Below are positions 18,801 to 25,706 of a DNA stretch of 32,707 bases, piece by piece. The DNA comes from an uncultured Parvularculaceae bacterium (lineage in GTDB: Bacteria; Pseudomonadota; Alphaproteobacteria; Caulobacterales; Parvularculaceae): positions 1 through 32,707 of the forward strand of contig CALLPQ010000136.1 of assembly GCA_938015425.1 (NCBI GenBank), given 5' to 3'. Position 1 is the first letter of the stretch. Every line of letters starts with the position of its first letter. The position numbers were made by a program, and so were the translations under genes. The notes below the pieces were generated by a model. It searched no databases and was not told the origin of the DNA. It saw only the letters and a list, made by a program, of their open reading frames with translations.

Positions 18801-18884
18801 GATCTTCATGAAGGGCAGCAAATAGTACTGCCAAATATTTCTGTGCAAGAATTAACGCCTGATCATTTTAAAATGGTGCAGTAA
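15837..18884 (+). CDS. exported lyase-like protein with C-terminal RTX calcium-binding repeats
   Basis: 1015 residues. A signal-peptide-like start (hydrophobic run near 19-32, cleavage possible after ACA at 33-35) precedes a disordered stretch. From about 160, SYGYVFSAGGLKIDD and TFYADGSVKHGVV recall the N-terminal domain of exo-rhamnogalacturonan lyase-like (PcRGLX/YetA) proteins. The middle, with HPHKPSLFYVPYLITGDHYY and VRGSAWSLRDLSDAAF, looks like an alpha/alpha-toroid lyase domain. A very basic linker (KRRKGLLKKKRKK) precedes hemolysin-type repeats at about 877-950 (GLAGDDLIFG, GGVGDDIIMS, GGPGRDVF). RTX proteins usually leave by type I secretion without a signal peptide, so the pairing is odd. 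AGGAG lies 9 bases before the ATG. A role in processing the local polysaccharide is inferred. Confidence 0.75.
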   Translation: MSVFSSKFFADIVIGRTMVGFVGLLSMIASAACAKEVSSSEGNEDIDIRQTASLDFVSAKTVFKPVKPGAVPINQSRGHNNESNSKSQKFSPLTVITAQPDPQLGIGGLVNAPVLDSALQILQANGQSSLNGLAPDDLANEILGTIRVENNLKSNVEKDIVSYGYVFSAGGLKIDDQLVAVNGGRFYQTQIDPKTFYADGSVKHGVVTMVTPDIKESGFVDMVLARRSLSGALTSGFSVDAKAVIENNYSLPLSISLAAPADQGGSENTVSQKQINVRDLLLNDFQQNWERGEASNPLWLNGNLVKEYRVESQAADHLQLRFDVRVYADGDISTDIIFANEKTYTPGLRDLTYSVKVGTGSNVVMAFDDVQHHRSATWRRRVWHGTPNQSHVVYNIERFVHTGAILPLDDSQGILAQTIDQFDKASLNLPPLSPSIITQYFPTTGGRAEIGIYPQWASNYLVSQSEVAKRAMLAIADAGGAVPWHFRDEKTNLPVSVEVRPKFWIDARGQEAQYAPDRMHPDVLQSGVGGWEADHPHKPSLFYVPYLITGDHYYADELAMQAAWALSGRWPALREGGLKVIDVEQVRGSAWSLRDLSDAAFILPDGNETGAYIERALVFNLALMKQKYVDERQRRDAGEVEGYFDEFIGNQPSRVSPWQQDYLMLALWVASHRGNEDARALLSWGENFHTSRFLSPDFDFKRGSSYIFAVRDGNTKTPYKDWTKVAEATYNNETLPENADMEGYPDSASSYLASALATQLALTHSIGALSAYETIGKILLQTQQNEIWSPTRPSSVFSENQYFFSLPSLSGEPLTRAVLKTDIAPNVISGVGVVKEKRRKGLLKKKRKKADKIDVDERNIAPSTNGIIYLGSKSELVMGSDGSDILYGFNTDKKIHGLAGDDLIFGSEDNNSIDGGVGDDIIMSSNGDDVLNGGPGRDVFAYLRRGSGRDVIEDFNPAEDKIGFSRFIAPDVKAIFARVKGSPEGVIIDLHEGQQIVLPNISVQELTPDHFKMVQ

Positions 18885-18910
18885 TATTTTTAAGAGCCAT
18901 AGATACTCTG

Positions 18911-19081
18911 AGAGCCCAAAGGGAAAAGCGAGATAAGGTATAAATGCTGTGGGTCAGAGGTTAGTTTGCCCCAACTCGTTACACCTCAGGCTCTCACTTT
19001 AAAGAATCAGAGCCGAAATCGTATGAAAGTGTTGACATGAATGTCTGATTTACAACCTGCTGAAGGAGTTTAACGATTTTT
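18911..19081 (+). repeat. 171-bp structured repeat, left copy (inverted relative to 22591-22761)
   Basis: It aligns with the reverse complement of 22591-22761 at about 151 of 172 positions with two one-base gaps (hand alignment). An internal 6-bp stem (GGCTCT 18989-18994 with AGAGCC 19009-19014) is identical in both copies while its loop differs. AGAGCC at the left start and GGCTCT at 19088-19093 could form outer ends. This copy lies between the convergent RTX gene and ybbP. It has no coding capacity. Confidence 0.92.
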
Positions 19082-19139
19082 CATGCAGGCTCTATGGCCA
19101 GCATTTCGCTTCTACCACTTTGTCCGCTCTTTTTGTTTT

Positions 19140-19188
19140 AATCACTTTTTTTAATCACTATCTTTTTAATCACCATCTTTTTAATCGC
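19140..19188 (-). repeat. tandem repeats over the ybbP stop codon
   Basis: A GATTAA-containing unit occurs four times with periods of 15, 15 and 13 bases. The first includes the last codon and stop of ybbP. The next two repeat that Asp-stop pair in the same frame, so back-up stops lie 5 and 10 codons downstream. Confidence 0.85.
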
Positions 19189-21790
19189 TACGTAAAACAG
19201 GCCATGGGCGAGTATCAAGGGTGCGCCACGCCGCCGCCATGCCAATGGTCAAGGTCAAAAAACACGCCCCGAACACAATAGCCAGCAACACCATGGGGGT
19301 GGGTTGCCAATTCAATTCCATACGCTGGGCAACCACAAACCATGAACCAATGGCCCCAAGGCCCATAGCCGCAAAGGCCGGCACAAATCCGAGCACTGAA
19401 TATTCTACAAAATAGGACGATAAAATCCGCTTCCGGTCGGCCCCAACAGCCTTCATAATCATGGCGTCGTGTAATTTGCGTCTAAAGTCGGCGGCCACAG
19501 CCCCCAGCAATACAATTACACCCGCTGCAATGGTCACCCCGCTTAAGGCACGAATAAGCAAGCCAATATTATCGATTATATCGGCAATGCTGGCCGTCAC
19601 CTCACGGGTTCGGATAACACTAACATCGGGGAATTTTTGCGCGAGGATTTCCACCAGCCGGTCTTCTTCTAATTCACCATTTATGCGTACACTGCCGATT
19701 GATGTGGGGCGTGCGGCCTCCAAAGTGCCGGGGGCAAAGATGGCAACAAAATTAATGCCGCCCCGATCCCAGTTCACATCATGCAATGTCGCAATTTCAG
19801 CAGTCACATCACGCCCCGCGATCGACAAGGTCATTGTGTCCCCCACTTCTAGTTGAAACCGCTCAGCCTGCCCATCGGAAAGTGAAATTAAGGGAGGACC
19901 TTGATAATCAAGGGGCCAACGCTCACCGGCAACAATAGTACCAAGGGCTTCGGGGATACGCGCCATAATGCTAACGCCCCAATCATTTTGCCGCGCCCAG
20001 CCAGACCGTTCCGCCCCTTCAACCGAACTTAAAGGCTTGCCATTTAAAAGCTTAATGCCAGAGCGCATCATAAAAAATCGCTCATAGTCCGCATTGGTTG
20101 TATTTTCACCCAGAATATCATCAAACGCTTGGGCCTGGTCAAAATCTATATCTGAAAAAAACAATCCCGGCGCCCGATCCGGCAAAGCGGTTCTGATTTC
20201 GCGGCTTAAATTCGCGTCTATCAAAGAGATAACCGCCAACAAGGTGAGCCCCATACCGATAGAAACCGTGACACTGGGGGTGGCTGTTCCTTCACGCGTC
20301 AAGCTGGCCACCGCTAAGCGGGTCGCCGGTTTTTTAGGGTGCCAAAAGCGCCGCGCACCGCGCACAAACCCAAAAGCCAACACTCTTAAAACGCCATAAA
20401 CCGCAAACCCGCTTAAGGCAAAAAAGAAAGCAAACACCGGTTCTTTCGAAAGCAAGATCGCCAGAGCAAAAAAGATAATCGCAAAAAATGCGACCAAAGC
20501 GATATCACGCCAAGCCGGTTTTTGCCTATCTGATTCAATTAAGGAACGAAACAATTGCGCGGGCGGCGTCAACCGCGCTTGGGCCAACGGCCATAAAGCA
20601 AACACCAATGCCGCAAGAATGCCAAAAGCCCCCGCCTTTAATAAGACAAGCGGATAAACACCGGCAATTGCTTTAAAAGGTAAAAGATTGCCCAAAATAT
20701 TCGCCACTAAAAAGGGGGTCATCGCCCCGAAAGCAACCCCGATCACCACCGCGAAACAAGCGACCATTAAAACCTGAATGGCATAGGTTTTTAAAATAAA
20801 ATCCCCCGTGGCCCCAAGGCATTTCAATGTGGCAATCACGGGCATTTTGCGTTGCATATAAGCCCGCACCGCATTGGCGGCCCCGACCCCGCCTATCACC
20901 AAAGCGGCTAAACCCACCATGGTCAAAAACACATCAAGATTTTCTAATGTATTGGCGAGCCCGCGTGCCGTATCATCGGAACTACGCACACGCCATGAAT
21001 TATCTGGAAAAGCAACTTCCAGATCATCACGGAATTTTGCAATATCATCTTCAAACAGATTGATCCGCACTAGATGGCGCACCAATCCACTACGTTCCAG
21101 CAAGCCTGTGGCTTTCGCGCCTTCATTACTCACCATTAATCGCGGGGATAATAAAAATCCGGCACTGGCGCGGTCGGGCTCTTCTTCTATGGCTGCGCGC
21201 ATTTCAAAAATTGCCGCACCAATTGTAATTCGCCCCCCCGGTTTGACGCCCAATTTATCAAACAAAGCCTGATCCGCAACCGCGCCCCATAGCGGTGTCT
21301 CATCCCGATCCAATCGGGTCTCACTGGTAGCGGCAAGCGCATTATCAAGAGACAAATTATCAACCGACAATTCCATCTCCCCCAATAGGGGATAGGCTTG
21401 ATCAACACTTTTTAGCTGCACCACAGAACGGGTTTTACGATCAAGCCGATGCACCATTAATTGTGCATCAGAGATAATCGATATACTCCCCCTCTCTTCA
21501 AACCATTGGAGAATGTCATCCGTAAACGGCTTATCGATGGTTGAAACTTCCACCTGACCGCCCGCCAAGCGCAATTGTTCTTTTTTCAAGCCTTGCAAAA
21601 ACGCCGCCGAAACCGACCCCACGGCGGCGATGGCGAAAACCCCCAAAATTAAAGCCAAGGCAAAAATACGAAACCCTGACAAACCCTCTCGCGCTTCGCG
21701 GCGCGCCAACTTGAAGGCGCCTGCCCAATTCATAGCATGGCCAGCTTGCGCCCCATCAGTAAGAGAACCAGATTGCAATGAATTATTCAT
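19181..21790 (-). CDS. ybbP: ABC transporter permease, FtsX-like (YbbP family)
   Basis: The 869-residue inner-membrane permease has one N-terminal membrane helix after about 40 residues (FRIFALALILGVFAIAAVGS), a large periplasmic domain, three FtsX-type helices starting near FLTMVGLAALVIGGVGAANAV, more helices around 400-480, a second periplasmic domain, and a final FtsX set (GVTIAAGVIVLLGAVAADF). This double-FtsX layout is the YbbP type, thought to work in envelope lipid or hydrophobic-compound handling as a mechanotransmission ABC system. Its ATG overlaps the ybbA stop (ATGA), so the two are coupled. tesA follows divergently, as in E. coli tesA-ybbA-ybbP. The stop codon lies in a tandem repeat. 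Confidence 0.92.
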   Translation of the reverse strand: MNNSLQSGSLTDGAQAGHAMNWAGAFKLARREAREGLSGFRIFALALILGVFAIAAVGSVSAAFLQGLKKEQLRLAGGQVEVSTIDKPFTDDILQWFEERGSISIISDAQLMVHRLDRKTRSVVQLKSVDQAYPLLGEMELSVDNLSLDNALAATSETRLDRDETPLWGAVADQALFDKLGVKPGGRITIGAAIFEMRAAIEEEPDRASAGFLLSPRLMVSNEGAKATGLLERSGLVRHLVRINLFEDDIAKFRDDLEVAFPDNSWRVRSSDDTARGLANTLENLDVFLTMVGLAALVIGGVGAANAVRAYMQRKMPVIATLKCLGATGDFILKTYAIQVLMVACFAVVIGVAFGAMTPFLVANILGNLLPFKAIAGVYPLVLLKAGAFGILAALVFALWPLAQARLTPPAQLFRSLIESDRQKPAWRDIALVAFFAIIFFALAILLSKEPVFAFFFALSGFAVYGVLRVLAFGFVRGARRFWHPKKPATRLAVASLTREGTATPSVTVSIGMGLTLLAVISLIDANLSREIRTALPDRAPGLFFSDIDFDQAQAFDDILGENTTNADYERFFMMRSGIKLLNGKPLSSVEGAERSGWARQNDWGVSIMARIPEALGTIVAGERWPLDYQGPPLISLSDGQAERFQLEVGDTMTLSIAGRDVTAEIATLHDVNWDRGGINFVAIFAPGTLEAARPTSIGSVRINGELEEDRLVEILAQKFPDVSVIRTREVTASIADIIDNIGLLIRALSGVTIAAGVIVLLGAVAADFRRKLHDAMIMKAVGADRKRILSSYFVEYSVLGFVPAFAAMGLGAIGSWFVVAQRMELNWQPTPMVLLAIVFGACFLTLTIGMAAAWRTLDTRPWPVLRSD

Positions 21791-22542
21791 GAGCCAGAAA
21801 CCGCTTTAGCAGAAACCGTTTTACCAGAGACCGATTTAGCAGTGGTTTGAACTGTCAATTTGCCGTCTACCATTTCGGCAATGCAATCGCACCTTGCGGC
21901 CAGTTCTCGGTCATGGGTGACCATCACCAATGCTGCCCCGGCCTCGCCTTGTAAATTAAACAGCATATCCGCAACAAACGCGCCCGAGGCTTGATCAAGA
22001 TTGCCCGTTGGTTCGTCTGCCAACAAAATTGGTGGATTGCCAATCACCGCCCGCACAATGGCAACCCTTTGTTGCTCGCCGCCCGATAGTTGATCAGGAT
22101 AATGATCCGTACGCTCGCCCAAACCCACTGTTTGCAAATAACCCGCCGCTTTTTCAAACGCTTTCGGGTCTCCGATAAGTTCTAACGGCAATGCCGCATT
22201 TTCCAGAGCTGTCATTGTGGGGATAAGATGAAAAGCCTGAAACACAAAACCGATATTCTCCCGTCGGAACGCGGCCAATTCATCCTCGTTTTTACTGGCT
22301 ATGTCCACCTCGTTCGGGCCCCCAATATCACCCGCCAAAATTTTGCCCCCCGTCGGTTTTTCTAGCCCGGCCAATAATGACAAAAGTGATGACTTGCCCG
22401 ACCCTGATCGCCCGACAATACCGATAGATTGTCCGGCCTTCACCTCAAGACTGACCTCATTGAGAATATGCACAAATCCGGCCTTACTTTTAAGGGAAAG
22501 ACTGACCGCATTAGCAAGCAAGACTACATCATTATTCGTCAT
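21787..22542 (-). CDS. ybbA: ABC transporter ATPase (YbbA family)
   Basis: The 251-residue ATPase is partner of the overlapping permease. Walker A GRSGSGKS is at 44-51, signature LSGGEQQ at 152-158, Walker B ILLADEP at 172-178 and the switch His at 210. It is of the LolD/MacB type. The last 16 residues are an unusual Lys/Val/Ser tail made of three 5-residue units ([AG]K-x-VS), encoded by 15-bp tandem repeats. The ribosome binding site is a weak AGAGAAA. The right copy of the 171-bp repeat ends about 48 bases upstream of the ATG, so the promoter probably lies within or across it. Confidence 0.93.
   Translation of the reverse strand: MTNNDVVLLANAVSLSLKSKAGFVHILNEVSLEVKAGQSIGIVGRSGSGKSSLLSLLAGLEKPTGGKILAGDIGGPNEVDIASKNEDELAAFRRENIGFVFQAFHLIPTMTALENAALPLELIGDPKAFEKAAGYLQTVGLGERTDHYPDQLSGGEQQRVAIVRAVIGNPPILLADEPTGNLDQASGAFVADMLFNLQGEAGAALVMVTHDRELAARCDCIAEMVDGKLTVQTTAKSVSGKTVSAKAVSGS
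21796..21840 (-). repeat. three 15-bp imperfect tandem repeats at the end of ybbA
   Basis: Three units of the form AGAAACCGNTTTASC stand head to tail and keep the reading frame, giving the [AG]K-x-VS repeats of the C-terminal tail. Confidence 0.88.
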
Positions 22543-22590
22543 TCTATTTCTCTTTTATATTTGGGCACTCAAACCTCTGGGCCCTGAATC

Positions 22591-22761
22591 AAAAACCGTA
22601 AATCACCTTCAGCAGGTTGTAAATCAGACATTCATTTCAACAATTTCACACGATTACGGCTCTAAATCTTTAAACGAGAGCCTGAGGGGTAACGGGTTGG
22701 GGCAAACTGACGTCTGATCCACAGCTTTTTATATCTTATCTCGCTTTTCCCTTTAGGCTCT
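22591..22761 (-). repeat. 171-bp structured repeat, right copy
   Basis: Reverse-complement partner of 18911-19081. The conserved stem is GGCTCT 22658-22663 with AGAGCC 22677-22682. It fills most of the divergent region between ybbA and tesA. Together the two copies bracket 3.5 kb that carries only ybbA and ybbP. Confidence 0.92.
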
Positions 22762-22767
22762 TAGGGG

Positions 22768-22798
22768 TATAATATTCCCATCGTCATGGCATGACGAT
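22768..22798 (+). promoter_or_regulatory. -10 box and palindromic operator candidate for tesA
   Basis: TATAAT at 22768-22773 is followed 7 bases later by a palindrome with 9-bp arms and a single central base (22780-22798, ATCGTCATG and CATGACGAT). That places the dyad over the expected start of transcription, about 90 bases before the tesA ATG. The -35 region falls inside the end of the repeat and does not match consensus well. Confidence 0.4.
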
Positions 22799-22869
22799 AA
22801 GAATAGATATAGAGTGTCTTCACGTGATTGCGGCAAAAGGTTTTATTTGGCCGATAAAAGGTTTTTCAT

Positions 22870-23652
22870 ATGGCTAACTTCATTGTATTCAACGTCCTTA
22901 TTGTTCGACGCGTCATCTTTCCTCGCACATGGTTCAAAACCTTGTCTCGTTTATTCGGCTTGTTATTCTTGTCCATAACCTTACAGGCCTGCTCCCCTGA
23001 GCCTTCATCCCCGCCTAATCAGGAACAACAAAACCAGGAGCAACAACAAGAACATCAAGCCAAAACATCGCAAACTCAAAAACTGGAACCTAACAAAGAA
23101 AAACAATTTCAACTCGTGATGTTAGGCGACAGCATCACCGCCGGATTTGGTTTAAACGCAACCCAAGCCTTGCCTGTTAAGCTTGAGCAATTGCTGCGCA
23201 AAAACGGAAATCACATTACCGTCATTAATGCCGGCGTTTCCGGCGATACAACCAAAGATGCCTTGAACCGGTTTGAGTGGTCTGTTGGCCCCCAAGCCAA
23301 TGGGGTTCTTATTGCCCTTGGGGGAAATGATTTACTGCAAGGGATCGCCCCCAATATTACAAAAAACAACCTTGAGAAAATCATACAAAATGCACAACAA
23401 AGAAACCTGACGGTCTTATTGGCTGGCATGCGCGCGCCCGGTAATTACGGCGTTGAATATCAAAACGCTTTTGACCAATTATTTCCCGATTTGGCCAAGC
23501 AATATAAAATTCCTCTTTATCCGTTCTTATTAGAAGGGGTGGCAACCAACCCCGCCCTTAATCAACGGGACGGCATTCACCCCAATACCAAAGGGGTAAA
23601 AATCATCAGTGAAAATCTATCGGCTTTTATTGACAGCAATACCCAACCTTAA
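22870..23652 (+). CDS. tesA: SGNH-family arylesterase/lysophospholipase TesA-like, probable lipoprotein
   Basis: 260 residues. A hydrophobic N-terminal run ends in the lipobox LQAC (38-41), so the mature protein is probably a lipoprotein. A Gln-rich linker (about 49-72) leads to the esterase domain. Block I is GDSIT (Ser88), block II GVSGDTT, block III GGND (Asn153) and block V DGIHP with Asp234 and His237, giving a full Ser-Asp-His triad. E. coli TesA has a cleaved Sec signal rather than a lipobox. AAAAGG lies about 9 bases before the ATG. It is divergent from ybbA, as in E. coli. The stop overlaps that of the MATE gene at TTAA. Confidence 0.93.
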   Translation: MANFIVFNVLIVRRVIFPRTWFKTLSRLFGLLFLSITLQACSPEPSSPPNQEQQNQEQQQEHQAKTSQTQKLEPNKEKQFQLVMLGDSITAGFGLNATQALPVKLEQLLRKNGNHITVINAGVSGDTTKDALNRFEWSVGPQANGVLIALGGNDLLQGIAPNITKNNLEKIIQNAQQRNLTVLLAGMRAPGNYGVEYQNAFDQLFPDLAKQYKIPLYPFLLEGVATNPALNQRDGIHPNTKGVKIISENLSAFIDSNTQP

Positions 23653-25061
23653 TCAACCCGCAACAACCATAATAGACGCCCCCCCAACAAGATAGAGGCG
23701 GCGGCCAACCCGCTAACCAGCCCTAACCAAACGCCATTAGCGCCAATAGATGTATATAAACCAAATCCCGCAGCCACCGGAAACCCGATAAGCCAATAGC
23801 TTATGCCTGTAAAAATCATCGGCATACGCACATCCTTTAACCCGCGCAAGCATTGATTGGCGGCAACTTGCACCCCGTCAAACACCATAAACGCCGCAGC
23901 AATGGGTAAAAAACCGATCACAAAAGTCAACACAGCCTTATTGGCTTCCACATCCCCTTGCAAATATAATCCGGCGATTTGACGCGGAAATAACCCGACA
24001 ATCAAAGCCCAAAACATCATAATCACCGTGCACAGACCAATAGATACGCCCGCAGCCCGCCTTGCGGCTTGTTTATTCCCAGCCCCTGTCGCCAACCCAA
24101 CCCGCACACTACCCGCCATAGACAGACCAAAAGGCACCATAAAGGTAAGCGCTGCCACATTAATCCCGATCTGAAAGGCCGCCATTTCATTCACCCCGAT
24201 ACGGCCCATTAAAAATACGCATGCGTTAAATAACATTCCCTCGAACACTGTGGTCACACTAATCGGCCATCCAAGACGCACCACCTCGCGCAGGCGCGGC
24301 CAATCGGTTCGAAAAGGATTTGAAAATAAATCAAACTGTCGCGCAATTTTATCTTGCTGGATATAAAGAACCAATAATAAGAACCCAATTATATGGGACA
24401 AGGAAGACGCAATACCCGCACCAATAAGTTCAAGACGGGGAAAACCAAGATTTCCATAGATCAGTAAATAATTGAATCCCGCATTCATAATGGTAGTGAC
24501 ACAGATGATTAATAACGGAATCCGCGTTTTATCGATTGCCGCTAAAAAATTTCGCAAGATGATAACACTTAAAGCAAACGGCAATCCCGGCCCTAAAGCC
24601 ATAACATAAGGTCCAGCCAATCGCGCCGCGCCTTCGGGCATTCCAAGGGCTAAGGCTATCATGGTGGTTGACGCCATCACCACCATGGCAAAAGGAAACA
24701 TTAACGCAACCGTCCACACCCCCATCCGGACGGACCGGCGAGGGTTTTGAAAATCATTTTTATTGGCCCCTAAAGCCTGTGACACCATGGGGGAGACCGC
24801 CATAGCAGGGCCAAAGCCCAACATCCAGATGGCAAAAAAGATAACCAATCCCAATGATGACGCGGCAAGAGCTTCAGGGCCAAGACGTCCGATCATCAGC
24901 ACATCAACCGTATTAATTGAAAACTGCACCAATTGCGTTAAGCCCATGGGAACACCCAAGAGCAAAGTGGCCTTTAGCTCATCCCGCCATGGGGTTTTAG
25001 AAGGAGCGTGGACATCCTCTTCAGGCGTTATATTTAACTCAGGGTTAGATGGAACAGACAT
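23649..25061 (-). CDS. norM: MATE family efflux transporter (NorM-like)
   Basis: 470 residues, about 12 membrane helices in two similar halves. The family patterns are visible: LLGVPMGLTQLVQFSINTVD with VLMIGRLGPEALAASSLG at the start, PMVSQALGANKND in the loop after helix 2, and in the second half GRIGVNEMAAFQIGINVAAL and RVGLATGAGN. Such pumps export cationic drugs and dyes with Na+ or H+ antiport. AAAGG lies 8 bases before the ATG. The gene is convergent with tesA; both stops share the same TTAA. No adjacent regulator gene was seen. Confidence 0.93.
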   Translation of the reverse strand: MSVPSNPELNITPEEDVHAPSKTPWRDELKATLLLGVPMGLTQLVQFSINTVDVLMIGRLGPEALAASSLGLVIFFAIWMLGFGPAMAVSPMVSQALGANKNDFQNPRRSVRMGVWTVALMFPFAMVVMASTTMIALALGMPEGAARLAGPYVMALGPGLPFALSVIILRNFLAAIDKTRIPLLIICVTTIMNAGFNYLLIYGNLGFPRLELIGAGIASSLSHIIGFLLLVLYIQQDKIARQFDLFSNPFRTDWPRLREVVRLGWPISVTTVFEGMLFNACVFLMGRIGVNEMAAFQIGINVAALTFMVPFGLSMAGSVRVGLATGAGNKQAARRAAGVSIGLCTVIMMFWALIVGLFPRQIAGLYLQGDVEANKAVLTFVIGFLPIAAAFMVFDGVQVAANQCLRGLKDVRMPMIFTGISYWLIGFPVAAGFGLYTSIGANGVWLGLVSGLAAASILLGGRLLWLLRVD

Positions 25062-25706
25062 AATGAACCTTTAAAAAAGTAACCTGTGCTCAAATAAAAT
25101 AAGTTTTCAGCAGTCAATTAGTTTTAGAGTGATTTACGTTCACATAGACCCGATTGAATGGCTCTAATGTTTTGACAAGCTTTTGGCGTAACGCGCAAAA
25201 GTCAAAACCCTAAATAAAAGGCAATAAACACTTAAAATATTTAGAAGTTAGTAGGTGATAAAATGGAAAAAATTCAGCGTGATAATATTGAAAATCTATA
25301 TTTTCGATTATCTGTTTAGATAGACTTGCCCGATACAGTCCAGTACGAGACTAGAGACAACAGAGCGATACCAAAACCGGTTTGGAAAAACCGATCATCG
25401 TTCGTGCTTTTTTCGTTAAAAGAGGCTTAGTCATCTATCAGTCCACTTATTTTATAAATTCCTGTTATTATAATATTTTATCAATGTCAACCAATGAGTA
25501 ATCCCCACCCTACACCGGTAGTGCTTACAATAGTATTCAACGCCCTTTTCTTTTATCAAGAATGTCATGCGCGACGCGCCAAAAGCAATTAAAACAAGTT
25601 CACCTATTAAAATCGATAGCATGAAAAACCTTATGATTTTTCATGCCTCTCTTGACCTTTTGGACACTTATAATCAGAAATCGCACGCTTAACCGGAAGT
25701 CGGGTG
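25062..25706. other. 645-base non-coding region between MATE and M13 genes
   Basis: No gene supported. The right part holds a perfect 10-bp hairpin (25619-25646). The middle holds a short stem (CGGTTT/AAACCG) near 25377-25392. An 18-codon frame at 25263-25319 is preceded by TAGGTG but is too short to judge. Bases 25130-25175 weakly resemble the end of the 171-bp repeat (shared GTGATTTACG). The left part should hold the MATE gene's promoter. Confidence 0.5.
25619..25646 (-). terminator. hairpin downstream of the M13 peptidase gene
   Basis: Perfect 10-bp arms (GCATGAAAAA and TTTTTCATGC) around an 8-base loop, about 60 bases past the peptidase stop. The stem is AT-rich and no clear U-run follows on the minus strand, so it is a possible but not certain terminator. 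Confidence 0.4.

Noticed and set aside
18911-22761. Composite transposon carrying the ABC operon
   Set aside because: The repeats hold no transposase gene or clear target duplication, and the tesA-ybbA-ybbP neighbourhood is ancestral, so movement as a unit is unlikely.
25263-25319. 18-codon frame with TAGGTG upstream containing ENLYFR
   Set aside because: The likeness to a viral protease site is chance, and the frame is too short to support as a gene.
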